Source of the DNA: Pyrenochaeta sp. MPI-SDFR-AT-0127
Taxonomy: Eukaryota > Ascomycota > Dothideomycetes > Pleosporales > Cucurbitariaceae
Assembly (NCBI GenBank): GCA_020747015.1
Contig: JAGTJM010000018.1
Location: 62,001 to 126,000, forward strand
DNA length: 64,000 nucleotides
Direction: 5' to 3'
Made by a program: the position numbers and the translations under genes. The notes below the pieces were generated by a model. That model worked only from the letters and a program-made list of their open reading frames with translations. It had not been told where the DNA came from and did no database searches. Of the stretch, positions 53,997 through 64,000 are shown piece after piece; position 1 is the stretch's first letter; the number at the start of each line of letters is the position of its first letter.

Positions 53997-55054
53997 ATGA
54001 AGTACTCCGCTGCTATCGCTTTGGCTGCTGCCAACCTCGTTGCTGGACACGCCACCTTCCAGAGCATCATCATCGATGGAAAAGATCAGGGCCAGCACTT
54101 CGCTGTCCGAACTCCTTCCAATGGCAACAACCCCATCACCGACGTTACCTCCACCGCCATGAACTGCAACGGTGGAAAGGCCACAGCTGATCAGGTCGAG
54201 GTGGCTGCCGGTTCTTCCATCACCTTCCAGTGGCACCACAACGACGGTGCATCCTTTGCCGGAGACAACGACGAGCCCATCGCTGCTGTATGTACTCGAT
54301 TTATCTTGAAAATGCCTTCATGTACTAACCTACTTCGCAGTCCCACAGGGGTCCCGTCCTAGTCTACGTTGCACCTGCTGAGTCCAACGGTGAGGGTGCC
54401 GTCTGGACTAAGATCTTTGAAGAGGGTCTCTCCGGTGGCCAGTGGGCCGTTGACAAGTTCATCGCCAACAAGGGTGCCATCACCATCGACCTCCCCAACC
54501 TCGCCGCCGGTGACTACCTCATCCGCCCTGAGATCATCGCTCTCCACGAGGGCAACCGCCCAAGCGGCGCCCAGTTTTATAATGGATGCGCGCAGGTGAA
54601 GGTAGTAGGGTCAGGCTCTGCCTCGCTCCCAAGCACAGGCACAGATATGACCAAGGCGTACTCCGCCACCGACCCAGGTGTCCTTTTCGACATTTACAGC
54701 GGAAAGACCACCTACCCCATCCCCGGCCCAGCCGTATGGGACGGTGCTTCCTCCGGCAGCGCTCCTGCTCCTACTACCCCCTCCAACACTGCCGCCCCAG
54801 TCGCCTCGGCTGCTCCCTCCAAGACCGCCACCCCAGTCGCCTCTGCTGCTCCCTCTGCTTCCCCCACCAAGGAGGCTGAGCCTGCCACCCCTACTGAGAC
54901 CGAGGCTGCTCCCGCTCCTTCTTCCGGCAGCGGCTCTGGATCTACTCTCCCCGAGACCTTCACCATTGAGCAGTTCATCAGCTGGCTCAAGACCACCACT
55001 GGCAGCTCTGCTCGCCGTGCCCGCCGTGCCCACCCCCGCGCCTTCCAGTTGTAA
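53997..55054 (+). CDS. AA9 lytic polysaccharide monooxygenase
   Basis: Two exons, 53997-54287 and 54341-55054, flank a 53-nt intron and give 334 aa. The signal peptide MKYSAAIALAAANLVAG is cleaved before HATFQSI, leaving the copper-binding His1. The second brace His is in SHRGPVLVYVAPAE, reached by splicing. The Gln and axial Tyr are in GAQFYNGCAQ, after DYLIRPEIIALHEG. The enzyme oxidatively cleaves cellulose or related glucans outside the cell. The C-terminal side has a Pro/Ala/Ser-rich linker (about residues 240-300) but no CBM1. Instead it ends in TFTIEQFISWLKTTTGSS and a basic RRARRAHPRAFQL tail. The 5' UTR and strong codon bias suggest high induction. Confidence 0.93.
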
Positions 55055-55523
55055 GATGTGACATTCTTACAAATGTAAGGAATGCTACGCTTACACTCTA
55101 TGACGGTCTTTTGTGACCAATTCTGCATGACCAGGCGTCGGGCTATTGTACCTTGGATTCAAAGAGTATATTCTTCAGATGGGATTTGTGATCCCATTTT
55201 TCTTTCTTGAAGGCTGCTAGGATCAGCTCAAAACTTCTTTTTATGTAAATATAGCATTCATGACGAATGGAATTCGAACGTTCTTGTACCCATCATTGTG
55301 TCTTGCCTTGATCCATCCCGTGCTATCTTGTCTTGAAGACTATCATCTTGCGAAAAAGTTGTCCAGGGGATTGGCTGTCGATCTTGGAAGATGATTGTAG
55401 CCTCGCGTACAACACCTCCATGTATCAACAGAACCTCGATAGCTCGATTCTCAGTGAAGAGTACACAAAATGAGTTTTGAAACTAATTTGCATCGCTTTA
55501 GGTATCATTCATACTCTGTCAAA
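55055..55523. other. Convergent 3' intergenic region
   Basis: These 469 bp lie between the AA9 stop and the 3' end of the orphan gene on the minus strand. No gene or repeat is seen. Confidence 0.4.
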
Positions 55524-56452
55524 TTATTTTACGAGGCTTTGTGAGTGTGCCGTACCGCTTGCCAGACCCAATAAAGTGCTCAGCCAACTCTTGCTGAGGT
55601 AGCGATTCCTAATGAAGTACGTCTCTCTAACGGCTTCTAGAAGCGTATTCACACTGCTCTTTAATCGCCATGCGAAGGCGAGGTGTCTGGAGTAGGCTGT
55701 GCTGCCAACAGCCCTGTGCCTCGAGCTGTCGACGGCACCTTTACAGCAAAGTGTAAGCACATAGTCTTGGAACAGAGATAGAATACTTACCATTTGTAGA
55801 TAACATTGCTTGTAAATTTGGAAGAGATGATTGACGCATATCTTGCACATCTTTCTGATTCGCAAGAGTGCTATATTGTCGAGGTAGCTCTGGGGTTTCG
55901 GGCTGCATCGTGTGGTCAAAATTAAATGTTTGTACGTACCATACCGTTGGAATCACATACCTTGCTTGGTTTTAGCAGTGGCTCAGCTTCTGTGATCTCT
56001 ACGTCCCCTCCATCCTCGACATCAAGAGGCTACGACATAGCCTGTGTGTCTGCAACTTCGTCATCATGTGCAGAAATGCTGTCCTCCTCCTCATCGAAAT
56101 TAAACTTCTCCCGTATTCCTTCTTGGAGCGTGCTGCGTAACTCGTCTAGCTCGTTGCCTAACTCGGCCATGACTAGATCGACATTCTCATCCTCATCCTC
56201 AATATGCCAGCGCTTTTCAAGACGCCATAGTGCCTCTGCATTGATACTATAATCGTTCGCTTCAACCACGTCATCAACTGTTGCACCAAGTAAAACAAGT
56301 GCCTTGATGCGGTAGTATCTTGGCATATCAGGGTCGTCCAGAAGCTCCTGGGCTAGGGCAACGCATTCTTCTAGTCCATCTTCCCAGTAGAATTTGGCGG
56401 CTTCGTTAGTGCGTTCTGTGTATTGACAGCGGATGCTACCGTCGTTAGCCAT
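55524..56452 (-). pseudogene. Orphan gene with an in-frame TAG at codon 141
   Basis: MANDGSIRCQYTERTNEAAK starts an acidic, helical protein (CVALAQELLDDPDMPRYYRI, then KALVLLGATVDDVVEANDYS) that I do not recognise. It stops at TAG (56032-56030) after 140 codons. The same frame stays open after the TAG (PLDVEDGGDVEITEAEPLLK), meets a good donor at 55960, and splices as 56452-55961, 55902-55791 and 55738-55524 with both junction phases matching. That gives 272 codons ending SGTAHSQSLVK. Either a nonsense change has truncated a three-exon gene, or the 140-aa product is the real one and the rest is 3' UTR, or the stop is read through. Coherent splicing after the stop favours a once longer gene. 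Confidence 0.55.
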
Positions 56453-57830
56453 TTTGAATTTGTTTCTTCGAATGTCTGAGGTGAGTATTGTGCTTAGAGT
56501 GTATGAGTGAGGGTTGGAGACCGTGCGCTTTATACTTTAAGAAGGCGATCCCATGAGTACAAACCGTATTGGGATCTTATGTGGCTGTTCGATCATAGGA
56601 CATTAGAATATCCTCCTGCCATCCGGTCAGCTTTGGAAATTTTCGAGCTTTGAAAAGATGGATAATAGTATATCTACTTGCTGTAAACAGTACAATTTTA
56701 TCGAACTCGTTCGTATTCAATCTTGGATCCTGGCATCCTCCAGTGACCTTTTTGTTCTGACAGGTCACTGTGGCATGTGTAATGTCGAGGGAAATTGGAA
56801 AGACGTACACTTTCATATGATTCTTTCTGTTTGCCTGTCTGTATCATTGCTCAATCTGGTTGTCATCAGAGATAGCGTGCACAGCAAAGTCACCGGCCCC
56901 TACAAACCTGGAACCCCAAGCACGTGTTCTTAGCTTCTTGCTTACTCGCTACATCAAGGACAGCATGTTTGCCCGTAAGCTTTGTTTGTACATGACTGGA
57001 CGCAGGCTCAGCCACTTTCCATACACTAGTCTGCAGAACTTTTCTCACGATGGGTGACTTCAGTGCCTTTCTACGATCATCAGTACTGCTTTCAAGCAAT
57101 TTGAGCCCCTACACCATAAGTAGCTACAATTTACAGCTAAATATATAATGATTTGAAGCATAGTTGGCAACCGTTTACTAGGTCAGCTTGAAATCTCTTC
57201 TGACTCTGTGAGTGACTTCAGTGTCCTCTATAAAGCTTGGGGGCAGCTGTTCTAGAAGTAAGCACAGCCAGTGATGTTGATTTGTGTAAATTTTAGTATT
57301 GATCCTTGCAGATAACAATATCTCGCATAAATGTAGACAAATGTAAAGCAAGTTAACATTATTGCAGCTTTTTCTTTAGCTGCACATCCTATCCCCGACG
57401 ACAACCAGACCCAGCGATATCACAGATAAACGAAACAGATGGCAAGTGTGTGTCTGCCAAATTCTTCTAGACATTGCACATGCTAGTTGTTATTAAGAAT
57501 AAATTTCACAAACACATGTTCGTACCTGAGATTGAGTGTGATCAAGTTCGATAAAATTGTGCCGTTTACAGCAGGTAGATTCCTTACTATACATGTCCCA
57601 ATGTCCGATGATGCCAAAAGCCAACTAAATGGCAGTCCAAAAAACCAAACCAATGCCCTAACATCCAACAGGCAGATGACATCCCAAATCCTTTTGTACC
57701 CATGGTATTGCATTCCCAAAGTATAAACGCCCGGTCCATGGTCATTAGTCGTCGGCATTAAAGTCCCACGCAAAAGAAAAAGAAAATGTAGCAGAAGATT
57801 ACAACGCTGGAGCGCGGCGCTATGCAATAC
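56453..57830. other. Intergenic, no supported gene
   Basis: This 1.38-kb region is AT-richer than average. Short frames at 56577-57099 and 57483-57827 have no recognisable motif. It should include the promoter of the orphan gene and the 3' end of the repeat protein gene. Confidence 0.4.
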
Positions 57831-60749
57831 TCATGCAAATAAGAAGCCCATACAACAAAAAACTAAAAGCGCGAGACAATACGATGACTCGTGCTTAGAA
57901 CCAGCGCCTTGCCGTTGGCTCGTAGCAGCCGCCTGCCCGTTGGTTCCACTAGCTCCTGCACTCGGGCTTGCTGTACTAGTGATACTCTGGCTCCGCGTCG
58001 TAGTAGCGGGAAATAGCGCAGTAGTAGTGCTGCGCCCTGAGCTGCCATATATTAGCTCAGTTGCACCGGGTGCCAGGCTGATCGTTGTCCCATCTACTGT
58101 GATCGTGCCTCCTGGCGTTAGGGTCTGACCTCTAATCAGGAATGTCGTCCCAGATATGGCAGTGTAGGTCTGCGAACCAATCGTCAGGAGTGGAGCATTG
58201 GTAATGATGTGCTGCGGAGACGAGATCAAGCTTGTTTGCCCGTTGATGATGAGAGCCGTGGCTCCAGGAGCTAGTGAGATGGTTAGGTCACCAACAACAA
58301 CGACGCCACCAGGCGTGAGGATCTGGGTGCCAATCAAATACGAAGTCCCAGTTCCTGGAAGTGGTCTGAAGACGCCATTTCCAATTGTAAGGGGAGGTGG
58401 AGTGATCTGCGCAGCGGCGGGATTTGGGATGGTTGAGGTCACACCATTGATCACCACGAAGGATGCAGAAGGCGCAAGAGAAATCGTGGTGCCTGATACC
58501 GTGATTGCTGAACCACCAGGAGCGAGGGTTTGATCTGCAATTACAAACGTGTTTCCCGAGCCAGGAAGTGGGCTGAAGACGTCGTTGCCGATGGTGAGAG
58601 TAGGTGGAGTCACACCTGGGGCAGCAGGGGTCGCGACAGTCGAAGTGACGCCGTTGACGACGATAAAAGAGCCCGATGGTGCAAGCGAAAGAGTAGTTCC
58701 AGAAACCGTGATTGCGGGGCCACCAGGTGCAAGCGTTTGATCGGAAACGATGAAAGTGGGTCCTGCGTTGGGGTTGTTTTGATTGTTGGAATTCCCTGGT
58801 CCACCTTGACTTGGCTGCGCCGTGATTGTTGAGCCACCCACAACAATCTGAGGCGGGCTTGTTGCCGCTGGTGCTGATCCAGGGCCAGCTGGCAGTATCT
58901 GCGTTGAGCCTCCAATGACAACAAATGAAGCTGAAGGTGCAAGACTGACAACTGTTCCGTCAATAGTTGCAACGCCACCTGGGGTCAAAGTCTGTCCCGG
59001 CGCGATGAAGAACTGAGTAGCAGCATTTGGCGTAAGTGTCGACGAGCCAATTGTCAGCACTGGTGGAGGCTGCGGTGCTGGCTGGGCTGGAGGGTTAAAA
59101 ATCTGCGGCAGCTGGGATGTCGTACCGCCAACAACGATGGCAGTAGCCGATGGGGCAAGAGACACCGGAGTTGCACCGCCTACAGTAATGGCTGGGCCTC
59201 CTGGCTGCAGAGTCTGTGAGCCCACAATAACTTCTGATGACGGGCCAATCACAACTGGAACCGTCCCAATCGTGCCAACGGTGACCTGAGTCGGTTGTGG
59301 TACGTTCGGCACCTGTGGCTCCTGACTCCCAGCATTGTCATTGTTATTGCCTGCCCGAGTCGTGGGAACCGGGTTTGGCCGAACATTTGGCTTGATACTC
59401 ACCGACGTAGGGTTGGAAGGAGCGCCGGGGAGATCCCAGTCCGCAATTGTGAGTGGTGGGGACCTGGATGTGCCTTGGTTGTTGATAATGACAGGTGGGT
59501 CGTCGAAACCAAGAACGGACGATTCGAAGTGGACAATAAATGGGTCAGCATTGGGCCAATTTTGGTAGTACAGGTCCACCACAATGATAACAGTGATGGT
59601 AGCTTCAAGCTTTCCGGCGTCGCATGCTGATTGCGGGATCTGTTCGAGGAAGCCTTCTGGTAGAGTACCTGTCGCTGTGCTCTCGTGTTCAACTCCTTTC
59701 AACCAGTAGGGGTACGCATATGCAGAGCGAAGCTGAACTGTCTCAGTCCTGTTGCCGGACTCGACCTCATAAGCCGTGAAGTAAACGAACGGAGTAGCAG
59801 AGGTCTCTGTGTATGTTACATTTGAAGCAACCGAAATGGTGGTGGTTGCTGCTGGTTGGCCATCTGTATACAAATCGTACAACATAGCATCCGAAACAGG
59901 TATCAAGCCATTCGGTGGAAAAGGCGCAGCGGCTGTCCTATACGCTATGGCCGTTGCTGCTGCTGTAGGCTTGTCTGTGTAGTCCATACAAAGAGTAATA
60001 GTATAATCCCATTCTGAGACATATGAATAGCTCGAGGTACAGGCATAGTCTGATTCAAGGGCACTAGCGGGATCAAATGTGGTTGTGTGGGGGACGAGTG
60101 TATATGACTCTGCATTTGTGAAATTTGCCGCCGCTGTGGTCATTGTGCCCAGCAAGTGGCTGTAGGTAGGAGGATACCACCAGTCCAGGCTGGCACTTGG
60201 AATGTTGACCGTACATGTTGCGTTGGAAATCCGGCTGGATACGGATGCTGTCTCATTCAAAAAGACGTGGGGTGCAGACAGTGTTTCGTTTGAAGGAGCT
60301 TCTGCCGCTGGTGTCGCAATAGGAATAATGTCCAAAACTGTTAATATTGCGATGGCAGAAATTGTTGCTGTCGACGATAAGGTTGTATCTGGCAAAGCAT
60401 CTAGTGCTGGTGAGCCAGATGAGCCGGCTTCAGTTGGCCGAGCAAGCCCATTGTCGCCGGGCGAGCCTGACGGGGAACCATCGACGGAAGATAAAGACTG
60501 TAATTTATTCGACAAAGCAGTCGAATAGGTCTCCGTGAGCTCTGTCGATGCAGAGACGGAGGGGGTTGATATTAGGGTGACGTTGGAATACGGGGCTTGA
60601 TGGCTTGGTTAGTACGCGTGAATACGGCCTGTGAGGCTTGACGGGAATTTTTACTTACCAGTATCGTTCACGCTATCGCGACGATGAATAACTGGTCCCG
60701 CTGATATTGACACTATCCATGGCGCAACGAACAAGAAGTACGGAAACAT
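57831..60749 (-). CDS. Large secreted, probably GPI-anchored repeat protein
   Basis: Two exons, 60749-60659 and 60595-57831, flank a 63-nt intron and give 951 aa. The first exon supplies a signal peptide (MFPYFLFVAPWIVSISAG). Residues about 120-390 form a Thr/Tyr-rich domain with few cysteines and many N-x-T/S sites. From about residue 450 come six diverged repeats of about 60-75 residues with the core QTLxPGG-xITV-xGTxxSLAPSA-xxxVVxG, for example DQTLAPGGSAITVSGTTISL. The C-terminus has a Ser/Thr/Ala spacer and the hydrophobic end YCLALLVFCCMGFLFA, typical of a GPI signal. I know such SLAPSA-type repeats from uncharacterised fungal surface proteins. The function is unknown; an adhesin or wall-structural role is inferred. 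Confidence 0.82.
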
Positions 60750-62290
60750 GTTTGGGTAAAGTGCTGCTCACGCAGGCACTCTACGTAGGATAGCGAATGT
60801 GGTAACGACGGAGTCGACCCAAGGGAAGGGTGGACATGCGAGTGCAGCCAGGCGATTAAGAGAGCGGGCCAACGCGTTTTGGGTCCGACCGACGGGTCCG
60901 TCTCTCGATGGTCCCGAGGAGAGGCGTCGCTATCGGCGAGATCAGCGCGGGAGGAAGCTAGACCCAAGCCTCTGTTCACGAAGTCCGAGGCGGCCACGTA
61001 ACTTACATGCCCTTTCAGCGCAAGTGCAGGCTTCAGCGAGATGATAGCTCACGTGAAACGGCCTTTTCCACCAATGGGTTGCCCATGGCTCGCAGAAAGC
61101 ATCGCTTTGGACGATACTTTACGTGCAGTGCGGCTGACTGCAGGTCCAGGCCGCAAACCACTTACTCGCTGTCAACCATGTTGGGTGTGGGGATACAAAC
61201 GCCACCAAAGGCATGGGCTGTTGCTTGTTTGGTGCAACGCCTCACGCGTGCCGGCACACCCATTCGCTTTGTGCTCCTCGTTCGCCAGTGCCTTTGCAGG
61301 CGTTTGATTGCACTTCATGCGCACGGGAGGCTGGCGGACTGCGCTCCCCCCTTGCAGTTCCCTGAGGGAGATTGACAAGCCACGTTAGGAGAATACAGGA
61401 TCGCTGCCTCTGCAGCGAGCCATGCGCGCCAGCAATATGGAACGACAGCATCCCGGCTGCTCATTCGAGTCTTGGAAGGGTCTCTGCCCTGTCGAGCATG
61501 CAGATGGGGTAGAAGCTTTAGGCAGGTCGTGGTGATCCGCCATGCTCAAAGCAGGTCAATCGTCACCAAGCGCAGTGCTTGTGTGGGATCCAGATCTCGC
61601 TGCTTGACGTCTTGCAGCCGGATGGCTGTCACAAAAGTCCGGACATGCGCGTTGCTGGGTTGGTGGCCGTCATGACAAGCCGCCATTTCGGCGAGAGCTG
61701 AGCGCCATGCCGCTGTTCCAGGATGCCCAGAAAGCCCCTCCACAAATTGCGCGAACTGGTGGTAGACGCTGTATGGATGAAACGAGGTCACGGCACTCGT
61801 CTGCCTTGATTAATTATCCGGGTGAAAGCAGCGGGTCGAGGATGGCCGTGTAAGCGGAGTTGCAGCCGTCGTCGTCCTCCAACGTGGTGGCCGCACGACG
61901 ACGACGCACAGCAGCAATCGGCCGCTCAAGAGGTCACTGATGCGTCGCTGTGGCCAGAGGCGCTATTGCTGGTTGCAGCGAATGACGGGGACTCGAGCTC
62001 CAAAGAGACGCTCACCGCGGCCAAGGGGACAGACTCCGTTAGATCGAGAGGGCAATATATGCCTTGGCTTCTGGTGCAAAGCTCGGCTGAACATCCAGGG
62101 TCTGAGCCAATCTGGAACAACTCCATGCTATCTGCCTTTTGCAGGCTGTCGGCGCCCATCTGCTGCTCCTCCTCCACCCCCTCGTGCTGCTGGCGGGGAC
62201 AAACAAATGCTGCTTGGTGATGCTGCTCACTACCGCCGTGGTTGAGTGGCTCCCGTCGCGCCTTGCACACGCTGGTTAAGTCGCTCGACC
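60750..62290. other. Divergent intergenic region
   Basis: This 1.54 kb lies between the repeat-protein gene (leftward) and the aspartic-protease-like gene (rightward). Overlapping short frames occur on both strands (for example 61007-61375 and 61926-62366) with no motif. No gene is supported. Confidence 0.4.
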
Positions 62291-64000
62291 ATGCTCCCCT
62301 CGCGAGGCCGTCGCGCCTTCCTCTCCACCATATGCGCTCTTTCCGCCCTGACGCTGCTCCTGCCATGTCTCGCCCAGTACACCCAAGTCAACGTCACCGA
62401 CACGCCCGGCTACAAGCTGCTGCCGGGCGTCTCGTCGGTCCCCGCGCCCGTTCGCGTTGCGCCCGATCAGGACTGGAGGGGAATTGACGGAGAATGGAAT
62501 ACCTTCAGTCTTCTTGTTGGCGACCCGCGCGCCAACGTACGAGTCTTTGTCTCCACGGCCAGTCAGCAACTGTGGGTAGTCAATCGCCAGGCCTGCATCT
62601 CCAACATCACCGACCCAACCACTCGCGAAATCCTCGAATACAACGTTTTCAATGCAGAATGCGAGCGCAGTCGCGGCTTCCTCTACAACACCACATTCTC
62701 AGACACATGGCAAAAGAAGGGCTATTATCAGCTGTGGGTCGAGAAGAAGTTGGGTCTCACGGGCAATGGGCTGTTTGGCTTCGATTCAGTGGGCCTGGGC
62801 ATGGCCGGAGAGCAGGGCCCGTCCGTCCAGAATTCATCAATTGGCACACTGGTCTCTGCAAACTTCTGGCTCGGTCACATTGGGCTTCACCCAAAGCCCA
62901 CCAACTTCTCCGCCTTCGAAGATCCCGTCCCCAGCTTTATGACCAATCTCTTCAACCAGCGAAATATCCCCAGTCTGTCTTTCGGTTACACAGCTGGAGC
63001 TCAGTACCGTAAGTTCTCCTTCGCCATGCCATGCCGCTGAATGCTGGCTCACTGACACACGCAGACGGCCAAACAGTCCTCTCGAGCCTTACACTTGGCG
63101 GCTACGATGCCTCTCGATTTGTTCCCAATGATTTGACCTTCATTTTCGCACCCGACAATGAGCGCGATCTTGTCGTCGGCGTTGTTGGCCTGACCGCAAA
63201 CACAACGACAACGCAGAACATCAACCTCCTGAAGCGAAACGATGTCAATATGTTCATTGATTCGACTGTCGCTGAACTGTGGCTACCTGTTGAGATCTGC
63301 CAAGCTTTCGAGGATTCTTTTGGCCTGAAATATGATGCAACCACTGACCTCTACCTTGTGGACGATACTCTACACCAGACTCTGTTGGCCCAAAATCCTA
63401 GTGTCACCTTCACCTTGGGCCAAAAGTATAGCACTGACGCTACTCTTCAAATCACTTTGCCGTATGCTGCATTCGATTTGGAGGCCTCGCCGCCCTACAG
63501 AGGCTTACAGGCAAAGACAAGATACTTTCCCATTAGAAGGGGCAACGACTCAAGTCAATGGGTGCTTGGCAGAACATTCTTGCAAGAAGCGTATCTAACA
63601 GTAGACTGGGAACGTTCGAATTTTTCTCTAGCGGCAATCGATTGGACTTTTGGCAAACAGGCGAATCTGATTCCCATCGTTTCACCTCAGTATGCGGAAT
63701 TGAACCACACAGCTCCCAAGAAATCATCCTTTTCCACCGGAGCAATCATCGGAATCGCGGTTGGCATCGGTTTCACCTGTTTATTAGTAATGTGCATAAT
63801 AGCTTGGTGGTTCTGGCGTCGTCGGCATAAACGTAAGCTGGAGGCGATCAAGGCGAAATATGAGGCAGAGGCTGCCATCGCCGCAACCGCAAACAAGGAC
63901 GCCTCAGAAAAATCAGACGAGCCGCCAACGTCACCAATCCAGGAGAGCGAGGAAGGAACGATGGTATTCCCCAAGGCTGAGCTACCTGGAGATTCAGCTG
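62291..64000 (+). CDS. Membrane-anchored pepsin-like (A1 family) protein, 3' end outside window
   Basis: Exon 1 is 62291-63008; exon 2 starts at 63065 and runs past the edge (551 codons visible). The signal peptide is FLSTICALSALTLLLPCLAQ. The fold follows the A1 aspartic protease layout: FSLLVGDPRANVRVFVSTAS, GLFGFDSVGLG, SFGYTAGAQY spliced to HGQTVLSSLTLGGYDASRF, NMFIDSTVAELWLP, and WVLGRTFLQEAYLTVDWE. The usual first catalytic motif (DTGS) is STAS here, so the first Asp is missing; the second is DST. A single TM segment (AIIGIAVGIGFTCLLVMCII) and a basic then acidic cytosolic tail follow. Similar fungal proteins exist with STAxQ in this place. It may be a non-catalytic binding or sensor protein at the cell surface. 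Confidence 0.82.

Overview
The window is nuclear DNA of a filamentous ascomycete (Pezizomycotina). Genes are interrupted by short GT-AG introns, mostly 43-85 nt. There is a Zn2Cys6 regulator, HET-domain genes, fungal LPMOs, a GH72 glucanosyltransferase and CBM18 lectin modules. Intron size, gene spacing and the kinds of secreted repeat proteins fit Dothideomycetes/Pleosporales best, but the species cannot be fixed from sequence alone. All exon models were built by hand from splice signals, reading-frame phase and recognised protein motifs. No tRNA, rRNA or CRISPR array was found.

Layout. 0-12.5 kb: the end of a GrpB-family gene, a three-exon PLAC8 gene, the elongation factor EAF, an AA14-like LPMO, a GH72 glucanosyltransferase, and a head-to-head pair of ribosomal protein genes (cytosolic uS2/S0 and mitochondrial uS15). 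14-18 kb: a 1193-residue secreted lectin with three CBM18 domains and long Ser/Thr minisatellites. 18.3-24.1 kb: a three-gene polyol/sugar module (short-chain dehydrogenase, sugar porter, Zn2Cys6 regulator). 25.4-32 kb: an unusual SAM + HMG-box + fungal regulatory-domain protein, a Cys-containing orphan, and an RhlG-like dehydrogenase.

32.8-43.5 kb is the most unusual part. A HET-domain gene runs to its WIDTC motif at about 33,087, and the same homology resumes at CIDKSS at about 42,383. It looks like one gene broken by about 9.3 kb of foreign DNA. That DNA carries an intact phosphopantothenoylcysteine decarboxylase-like gene, a C2H2 zinc-finger/DEDDh exonuclease fusion with one frameshift, a sirtuin-like relic, a hairpin-forming repeat array, a small inverted-repeat element, and a second HET gene that is itself frameshifted.

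43.7-64 kb returns to ordinary gene content: splicing factor Spf27/BCAS2 head-to-head with a neutral ceramidase, an OSCA/CSC1 channel, a 3.4-kb gene-poor stretch, an AA9 LPMO, an orphan gene whose spliced frame is broken by one in-frame TAG, a 951-residue surface protein with six beta-rich repeats, and a membrane-anchored aspartic-protease-like protein that lacks the first catalytic Asp and runs off the window.

Themes: cell-wall and plant-polymer work at the surface (AA14-like, AA9, GH72, CBM18 lectin, repeat protein), one likely sugar-alcohol utilisation module, and a HET-associated accessory island with signs of decay.
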